Assembly (NCBI GenBank): GCA_964537685.1
Contig: CAZICM010000004.1
Location: 210,295 to 274,294 of the forward strand
DNA length: 64,000 bases
Reading direction: 5' to 3'
Origin: CAZICM01 sp964537685
GTDB lineage: Bacteria; Myxococcota_A; Polyangia; Polyangiales; Polyangiaceae
The position numbers and the translations under genes are program-made. A model generated the notes under the pieces. The model was not told where the DNA came from. It saw only the letters and a program-made list of their open reading frames with translations, and ran no database searches. Below are positions 58,908 to 64,000 of the stretch, one piece after another (the stretch's first letter is position 1; each line of letters opens with the position of its first letter).

Positions 58908-60574
58908 GCCGTGGCCTCCGTCTTGTTGTCCGCGCTGTTCGAAGGCGCCGGCTCTATAGAAGATATGCCAAACGATGCCGCCACCGTTCCCGATGGCATG
59001 TTGCGCTGCACTTCAGAAAGCGTTTTCCAGTTCATCGCATAGCCCAAGGCGCGCCCCAGTTCGCCCACGATGCTCCATCCAGGCTTTCCATCGCCCCTGG
59101 GCCGAAGTGCCCTTTCGCTCTTTTGAACGAGTTCTTTTTTGGTATTGGAATGCTTGGTATTGGTAAACGATCCATCGCATTCCGCCCAAGAGCTGGCCGG
59201 CAAGACCACATGAGCGACTTTGCTGAGCGGCCCCGAGTGCGCGGCGATGGTCACCAAGCCTTTAAGCCTGCCCAAGGTATTTCTCACCTCGGTCCCGCTC
59301 ACTTCCACATCGCCTCCCAAGGCGATTACATAGCGGATTTTGCCTTGTTCAATCGCTTGCAAGAGCTCGGAGAAAGGTTTGGGCGCCACATCCTGCGCAA
59401 TGCTCATCACACCGCGGGTATTGGGGTTTTTATCTTCGCTCACCAGGATATTGTCGCCCTTGCCCAAGGGTTTGCCCGATAAATAAAAGGCTTTGGCCCC
59501 AACAAAGGTCTTCCCCAGCGTATAGAGTGCAAAATTGTCTTCGTTGGAATGCTGCGCCGAAAGCACCACGGCCACTTTGGAAGGATCGTCCGCAATGCCT
59601 TTTAGTTGATCTTTTGCGGCGATCAGCGCATCGGGCAAATGAGCGTCTTCGCCTCCCACAAGCGCCGACAAAACCCGCCCCTCGGCCGCCCGCTTGTACG
59701 ACAGCATGCCTTCGTCGCACATCCAATATTGATTCACATCCATATTTTCCCGCGGCCTGTGCCGGTAAGGCGTGTTGTTGCGCGGGTCGTAATCCAAAAA
59801 GGCATTGCAGCCCGTCGCGCAGCCTTGGCATACCGTGCGCGCGCTTCGTAAAAACCATACCCGGGCCTTGAACCGGAAATCGACCGAGGTGAGCGCGCCC
59901 ACCGGACACACATGCTCGGTCATCAGCGAATAGTTGTGATCGAGCTGCCTGCCAGGCGCGACCGTCACTTCGCCCAAATTGCCGCGCTCGCGGATAGAGA
60001 GCACCGGATCTTTGGCCACTTCCGCGCTAAAGCGCACACAGCGCGTACACACAATACAGCGCTCGGCATCGTAAACAATGGTGGGCCCAAAAACCACGGC
60101 CTTGGGCTTGTGCACCACTTCCTGCTTCATCCGCTTGCCCTTGCGCTGATGCTCGAGCCAATAGTCCTGAAGCCTGCATTCACCGGCTTGATCGCAAATC
60201 GGACAATCGACAGGATGGTTTAAGAGCAGAAGCTCCTGCACCGCGCTCCGCGCATCGCTCACATGGTCGCTGGCCTCCGATAAAATCTCCATCCCAGGCG
60301 CGCAGGGCTGCTGACAGGCCGGCTGAAGCTTGGGCTTTTTGGACGGAACATAGTCGTTCTTCTCGGGATCCCAGCGCAGCACATCCAGCTCCATCGCCGG
60401 ACGCCCCGGAGGCGGTAGCACTTCCACCAAACACATCCGGCAATTGGCCGCTACCGATAAACCCGGATGATAACAGTAGTGCGGGATATCAATGCCAGCG
60501 CGGTGGGCCGCTTTAATAATCGTGTCGCCCTGTTCAAAGGGAATTTCCCGTCCGTCGATTTTGATGGTGGGCAT
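58904..60574 (-). CDS. nuoG: NADH-quinone oxidoreductase subunit G (short form)
   Basis: An N-terminal [2Fe-2S] domain (IPHYCYHPGLSVAANCRMC, CQQPCAPGMEI) is followed by the His-Cys3 4Fe-4S region (HPVDCPICDQAGECRLQDY), a ferredoxin-like segment (YDAERCIVCTRCVRF, MTEHVCPVGALTS) and a CQGCATGCNAF motif (N7-type or Mo-domain cluster). The following molybdopterin-like domain is truncated, giving 556 residues against about 900 in E. coli. The protein lies between nuoD and nuoH. The start at MPTIKIDG is chosen because it begins the [2Fe-2S] domain. Confidence 0.93.
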   Translation of the reverse strand: MPTIKIDGREIPFEQGDTIIKAAHRAGIDIPHYCYHPGLSVAANCRMCLVEVLPPPGRPAMELDVLRWDPEKNDYVPSKKPKLQPACQQPCAPGMEILSEASDHVSDARSAVQELLLLNHPVDCPICDQAGECRLQDYWLEHQRKGKRMKQEVVHKPKAVVFGPTIVYDAERCIVCTRCVRFSAEVAKDPVLSIRERGNLGEVTVAPGRQLDHNYSLMTEHVCPVGALTSVDFRFKARVWFLRSARTVCQGCATGCNAFLDYDPRNNTPYRHRPRENMDVNQYWMCDEGMLSYKRAAEGRVLSALVGGEDAHLPDALIAAKDQLKGIADDPSKVAVVLSAQHSNEDNFALYTLGKTFVGAKAFYLSGKPLGKGDNILVSEDKNPNTRGVMSIAQDVAPKPFSELLQAIEQGKIRYVIALGGDVEVSGTEVRNTLGRLKGLVTIAAHSGPLSKVAHVVLPASSWAECDGSFTNTKHSNTKKELVQKSERALRPRGDGKPGWSIVGELGRALGYAMNWKTLSEVQRNMPSGTVAASFGISSIEPAPSNSADNKTEATA

Positions 60575-60590
60575 ATTGTGGGTCTTTCGC

Positions 60591-61805
60591 TCAGTGGTCA
60601 CACTCGCCGCCGATCATGTTCAGCGAGCCAAATGTCGGAATCACATCGGGAATCATCGCGCCTTCAATCATTTGCTTTAGGCCCTGGGTTACCGCGAAAC
60701 AGGGCGGCCGGATGCGCACGCGGTAAGGCGTGCCGCTTCCATCGGACACCATGTAAAACCCAAGCTCGCCATTGCCCGCCTCGGTGTACGAATAACACTC
60801 GCCGGCCGGAACTTTAACGCCCTCCATCACCAGCTTGAAGTGCTGAATCGTCGCTTCAATGGTGGTGTACACCTCTTGCTTGGGCGGCAGCACAATACGC
60901 GGATCGTCGATGTTTACCGGCCCTGAATCGGGCATTTGCTCGATGGCCTGTTCGATGATGCGCACCGATTGTTTCAGCTCTTCCTGGCGCACCATAAAAC
61001 GGTCATAACAATCGCCTTTGCTGCCCACCGGAACGTCGAAATCAAAGCGGTCATACACCAAATAAGGATGCGCCTTGCGCACATCGTAGGGCACCCCCGT
61101 CGACCTCAAGGTCGGACCTGTCCAGCCCAGCGCCAGCGCGTCTTCCCTGCTCATCCGGCCCACACCATCGACCCGGTCGAGGAAAATCCTGTTGCGGAGC
61201 ACCAGCTTCTCCGTCTCGCCGACCAAGGCCATCACCCTGGGCAAGGTCGCCTTCACCATGTCTTTAAAGTTTTCGGTCGGCGGCTTCGCCATCCCGCCCA
61301 CGCGCCCAAAGCTGTTGGTGAGCCGCGCGCCCGTCTCTTCTTCGAAAATATCCCAAATGATCTCGCGCGCCTTCACATTGTACAAAAAGGGCGTAAACGC
61401 ACCGAGCTCCATGCACATCGGCCCGTTGCAGGTCAAGTGATCGCAAATGCGGGCCAGCTCGCCCAAAATCACGCGGTAATACTGGCAGCGCTCGGGCACC
61501 GTCACGCCCAGCATCTTCTCCACCGCCAGCGCAAAACCCACGTTGTTCAAGAGCGGCGAGGCGTAATTCAGCCGGTCTACATAGGGAAAACAGTGATTCC
61601 ACGTCCCCCGCTCGCACATCTTTTCAAAGCCCCGGTGCAAATAACCAATCTGCACATCGGCCTTGATAATCTGTTCGCCCGACAGCTCGAGCAGAATGCG
61701 CACCGTGCCATGCATCGCCGGATGCGAAGGCCCCATTTTAAGCTGCATCGGCTCGCTCGGCAGCTCGAGCTCGCCTTCTTCTAAATCGCGATCCAAAGGT
61801 TCCAT
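60591..61805 (-). CDS. nuoD: NADH-quinone oxidoreductase subunit D
   Basis: The 49-kDa-subunit pattern is complete: MKMGPSHPAMHG-like LKMGPSHPAMHGTVRILLEL, YLHRGFEKMCERGTWNHCFP, VDRLNYASPLLNN, RVILGELARICDHLTCNG, FGRVGGMAKPPTENF, LDRVDGVGRMSREDALALGW and the final FGSLNMIGGECDH. Together with NuoB it forms the quinone pocket. It starts between nuoC and nuoG with short gaps and belongs to the same transcript. Length (404) is normal for a stand-alone NuoD, not the fused NuoCD. Confidence 0.96.
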   Translation of the reverse strand: MEPLDRDLEEGELELPSEPMQLKMGPSHPAMHGTVRILLELSGEQIIKADVQIGYLHRGFEKMCERGTWNHCFPYVDRLNYASPLLNNVGFALAVEKMLGVTVPERCQYYRVILGELARICDHLTCNGPMCMELGAFTPFLYNVKAREIIWDIFEEETGARLTNSFGRVGGMAKPPTENFKDMVKATLPRVMALVGETEKLVLRNRIFLDRVDGVGRMSREDALALGWTGPTLRSTGVPYDVRKAHPYLVYDRFDFDVPVGSKGDCYDRFMVRQEELKQSVRIIEQAIEQMPDSGPVNIDDPRIVLPPKQEVYTTIEATIQHFKLVMEGVKVPAGECYSYTEAGNGELGFYMVSDGSGTPYRVRIRPPCFAVTQGLKQMIEGAMIPDVIPTFGSLNMIGGECDH

Positions 61806-61808
61806 CGC

Positions 61809-62423
61809 TCAGTTCGTTCCTTCACTCGGCGCAAGCAGCGCGGATCCGTTGTCTTCATAGCTTTCCGCGTGGGTCTGCCGGCCAAAGGGCTTGCCTTCGG
61901 AGGGGCCAAAAGGCGGAAGCCGGTCCACCGCGTCTTCCCGGTAAGGCACGAGCGGCTGCACCCGGTCCACCGGATAATCCTTGCGGAGCGGATGACCGAC
62001 AAACTCGGGATAGGTGAGGATTCGCCTTAAATCGGGGTGTCCGCGGAACACGATGCCCATCAAGTCATAGGTCTCGCGCTCAAACCAATCGGCCCCTCTC
62101 CATAAGGGCACCACCGAATCGATTTCGGCGCCCTCGCCTTCATCGGTACCCACCCGCGCCTTCAGCCGGATGCGATGGCCATGCTGAAGCGAACGCAAAT
62201 GAAGCACGACCTCAAAACGAGGCGCCTGCACGCCCAGATAATCCACGGCGCAGAGGTCCACAAACATGTTCATCGCCGTGCGCGGATCGTCCCTTAAAAA
62301 CAGCGCGATTTCCCGCCAGCGCCCAGCCTCCACCACCGCCGTCTCATCGCCAAACTGGCTGTGGGTTTCGAGAATCGAAGCACCAAACTTCTGCATCAAC
62401 GCATCGATAACTTTTTTGCTCAT
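61809..62423 (-). CDS. nuoC: NADH-quinone oxidoreductase subunit C
   Basis: The 204-residue protein begins MSKKVIDALMQKFGASILET and carries the 30-kDa-subunit blocks: MFVDLCAVDYLGVQAPRFEV, VVPLWRGADWFERETYDLMG, IVFRGHPDLRRILTYPEFVG and HPLRKDYPV. It forms the peripheral arm with NuoD and NuoB. The ATG lies two bases after the nuoB stop, and nuoD follows 3 bp later. A longer frame upstream is only the antiparallel content of nuoB. Its C-terminus has an extension of about 45 residues rich in Pro and Gly. Confidence 0.94.
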   Translation of the reverse strand: MSKKVIDALMQKFGASILETHSQFGDETAVVEAGRWREIALFLRDDPRTAMNMFVDLCAVDYLGVQAPRFEVVLHLRSLQHGHRIRLKARVGTDEGEGAEIDSVVPLWRGADWFERETYDLMGIVFRGHPDLRRILTYPEFVGHPLRKDYPVDRVQPLVPYREDAVDRLPPFGPSEGKPFGRQTHAESYEDNGSALLAPSEGTN

Positions 62424-62425
62424 GA

Positions 62426-63004
62426 TCAGTCCTGAGCCGATGGCTTCCGCTCGAGTTGCACAAGGCCCGGAGCGTCTGTCGCCGGATCGAAACGAGGTTT
62501 CACAATGCCGGGCGTGCGGTCGCCCCTCGCGATTTTGTCCTGAAGCAGCATCAGCCCATCCAGCACAGCCTCGGGGCGGGGCGGACATCCAGGCACATAC
62601 ACATCGACCGGGATGATTTTATCGATGCCCGCAAGTGTCGCGTAATTATCGTAAAAACCGCCGCATGAAGCGCATGTGCCAAACGCCAAAACATATTTGG
62701 GATCGGTCATCTGATCGTAGATGCGCTTGAGCACCGGGGCCTGCCTCTGGCTAATGGTGCCCACCACCCAAAGCAAATCGGCCTGGCGGGGCGAAAAGCG
62801 GGGCGCCTCGGCACCAAAACGCGCCATATCAAAGCGCGGGCTCGCCATGGCCATGTACTCCATCGCGCAGCACGCCGTCACAAAGGGGTACTGAAACAGC
62901 GAATACTTCTTCGCCCAGTTGAGCATGTCATCCAGGCGTGTCGTTGCGAACCCCTGCTGCGAGCCCTCCAAGACCCGCGTGGTCGTCGTCTTTATTTCTC
63001 CCAT
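62426..63004 (-). CDS. nuoB: NADH-quinone oxidoreductase subunit B
   Basis: The N2-cluster ligands are visible: the tandem Cys in FVTACCAMEYMAMASPRFD, the Cys in YVLAFGTCASCGGFYDNYA, and the final Cys in VPGCPPRPEAVLDGLM. AAGGAG lies eight bases before the ATG chosen, which begins MGEIKTTTTRVLEGSQQGFA; the longer frame lacks family support. The start overlaps the end of nuoA by 13 bp. NuoB passes electrons from cluster N2 to quinone. A basic tail of about 25 residues follows the core. Confidence 0.95.
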   Translation of the reverse strand: MGEIKTTTTRVLEGSQQGFATTRLDDMLNWAKKYSLFQYPFVTACCAMEYMAMASPRFDMARFGAEAPRFSPRQADLLWVVGTISQRQAPVLKRIYDQMTDPKYVLAFGTCASCGGFYDNYATLAGIDKIIPVDVYVPGCPPRPEAVLDGLMLLQDKIARGDRTPGIVKPRFDPATDAPGLVQLERKPSAQD

Positions 63005-63348
63005 TCGAGAGCTCCTTTCCGCCACACGTAGATCAGCGCCACCACCAGCAGCACGATAAACGAAAACATCGTGAGCAAGCCCGTCCAGCCCAGCGAGCGA
63101 AACTGGATCGCCCAGGGATAGATGAGCACCGCCTCAATATCGAAAACCACAAACAAGATCGCCGTGAGATAAAACTTCACGCTGGGGCGCATAAAGCGGC
63201 CGCCCTGGGTCTCGTTGCCGCATTCATAGGGCGCGAGTTTTCCTTCGCTTGGGTTTTTCGGGCCGATAAAGGTGGCGAGCGAAAACATCGCAAGGCACAG
63301 AACACCCGCGATGAGAAAAAGAATGAACAAGGGAACGTAGGAAGCCAT
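62992..63348 (-). CDS. nuoA: NADH-quinone oxidoreductase subunit A
   Basis: The 118-residue protein has three membrane helices (about 3-25, 56-78 and 84-106) and the family motif KLAPYECGNETQGGRFMRPS, followed by FYLTAILFVVFDIEAVLIYP. It starts the nuoABCDGHI transcript and overlaps nuoB by 13 bp. With NuoH it lies close to the quinone entry site. About 130 bp separate it from the TPR gene upstream; I see no clear promoter element there. Confidence 0.95.
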   Translation of the reverse strand: MASYVPLFILFLIAGVLCLAMFSLATFIGPKNPSEGKLAPYECGNETQGGRFMRPSVKFYLTAILFVVFDIEAVLIYPWAIQFRSLGWTGLLTMFSFIVLLVVALIYVWRKGALEWEK

Positions 63349-63476
63349 GCCAAAACAACCTTTAGGAGCCCAAAACGAGGGCCAACCGCCTACAAGAACT
63401 CACAAAAACACCGTAAAACACTGCAAAACCCGGCGAGATCTAGCTGCGGTGCCCAGGCATGTCAATGCCCGAGCCT

Positions 63477-63999
63477 TTAAGATCTCCCCGCCGAAACGAC
63501 CATCCCTCTCCACGCCGTAAGCGCCGACCCGAGCTTGGCCTCGATCTCGAGAATCTCCTCGGTCATTTCCGAATCGGCCACGCCCGCTGAACGGGCCTCG
63601 CGCACACAGGCAAAGGCCGCCACATAGCGCTTGCGCTTGATAAATGCTTTCGCCAAGAGAGGCCAAATCTGCTTGGCAGGGCCGCCCAGATTCACCGCGC
63701 GCCGGAGAGGCCCAACCGCTTCGCCCGGCCTTCCATCGGAGAGCTGCGCCTCGCCCAGCCGCTGAAACACATCGGCCGCCGCCGCGCTGTCATGCGCGTA
63801 CTGCACCGCCAGCCTCAGCACCTCTTCGCCCTGATGCTGCTCATTCAGCTTGATACACGCCGTACCCAGCAGCGCCAGCCCCTTCGCGATCAGCGCCCGC
63901 GCATCCGGCGACAGCATCTGCCCCTCGGGCGTCCTCAAAAAAATCGCCAGCGGGGCCGGCCACGCACCGAGCAACTGAACCACGCGCATATACTCTTGA
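63477..63999 (-). CDS. TPR-like protein (may extend beyond the window)
   Basis: The helical protein carries tetratricopeptide-like units: GKGLALLGTACIKLN-like ALIAKGLALLGTACIKLNEQ, HDSAAAADVFQRLGEAQLSD, GRPGEAVGPLRRAVNLGG and AKAFIKRKRYVAAFACVREA. The first ATG is at 63989, but the frame stays open to the right edge, so the true start may lie outside. TPR proteins are interaction scaffolds. It lies upstream of nuoA on the same strand with about 130 bp between. Confidence 0.65.
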   Translation of the reverse strand, partial: QEYMRVVQLLGAWPAPLAIFLRTPEGQMLSPDARALIAKGLALLGTACIKLNEQHQGEEVLRLAVQYAHDSAAAADVFQRLGEAQLSDGRPGEAVGPLRRAVNLGGPAKQIWPLLAKAFIKRKRYVAAFACVREARSAGVADSEMTEEILEIEAKLGSALTAWRGMVVSAGRS

Positions 64000-64000
64000 C

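Noticed and set aside
60936..61784. A 282-codon open frame antisense to nuoD
   Set aside because: nuoD is complete on the other strand; the antisense frame is His/Arg-rich with no motif.
1..64000. tRNA, rRNA and tmRNA genes
   Set aside because: No clover-leaf arms with T-loop and CCA-type ends, nor rRNA landmarks, were noticed on reading; a covariance search could still find one.

Overview
The window looks like chromosomal DNA of a myxobacterium or close relative (Myxococcota, probably Polyangia-like). The evidence is a VCBS/FG-GAP protein ending in a MYXO-CTERM-type tail (GCGC motif, membrane helix, Arg-rich end), Cys-rich repeat proteins, a DUF1592/DUF1552 pair, a Ser/Thr kinase with a C-terminal PEGA-like domain, and high GC with dense same-strand gene runs. 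No rRNA, tRNA, CRISPR array, IS element or prophage was seen.

Layout. (1) 1-5600 is a decaying, lower-GC accessory stretch. It holds a broken Cys-rich repeat gene, a small gene, a formylglycine-generating-enzyme (FGE) pseudogene with two frameshifts, a coiled-coil/lipoprotein pair, and a nucleoside-phosphorylase-fold protein with a large insert. It ends in a gene-poor, G-poor region carrying a 518-bp-offset direct repeat. (2) 5600-16000: tandem DUF4139 genes (the first lacking its N-terminal half), a histidine phosphatase, a YqiJ/YqiK flotillin operon with a degenerate K+-channel-like gene, an amidohydrolase, ssb and mgtE. (3) 16000-27400: a VWA lipoprotein, an orphan OmpR-type regulator, an M23 peptidase, a HEAT/methyltransferase pair, a BFD-type [2Fe-2S] protein, queD, a GAF/enzyme-I-like protein without its phospho-His, a dienelactone hydrolase, and a homocysteine methyltransferase/MTHFR fusion followed by twelve 21-bp tandem repeats. 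(4) 27800-38000: a membrane Fe-S oxidoreductase with a His-rich insert, a kinase with a non-canonical catalytic loop, and an exported three-gene operon (DUF1592-type, DUF1552, VCBS/MYXO-CTERM).

(5) 38100-44100: acyl-CoA genes (paaK-like, enoyl-CoA hydratase, long-chain acyl-CoA synthetase), then a Uma2-family gene translationally coupled to an NFACT/RqcH-like gene. (6) 44100-47900: a compact operon of two paralogous solute-binding-type proteins, one fused to a complete VWA domain, flanking a membrane coiled-coil protein; this is the best candidate here for an uncharacterised system. (7) 47900-52050: the RNA-repair cluster rtcR / rtcB-rtcA, with a well-spaced sigma-54 promoter before rtcB and an intrinsic terminator between rtcB and rtcA. 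(8) 52100-52700: a ParE/RelE-type toxin-antitoxin pair with a recognisable promoter. (9) 64000 down to 52700, minus strand: a TPR gene, nuoABCDGHI (no nuoE, F or J-N in the window), gatB, a small membrane protein, plsC and a dihaem cytochrome c lipoprotein. NuoH carries an insertion of about 150 residues.

Starts were chosen by reading upstream bases for Shine-Dalgarno matches, signal peptides and family N-termini; where this was ambiguous the entry says so. All family assignments come from motif reading, not database searches.
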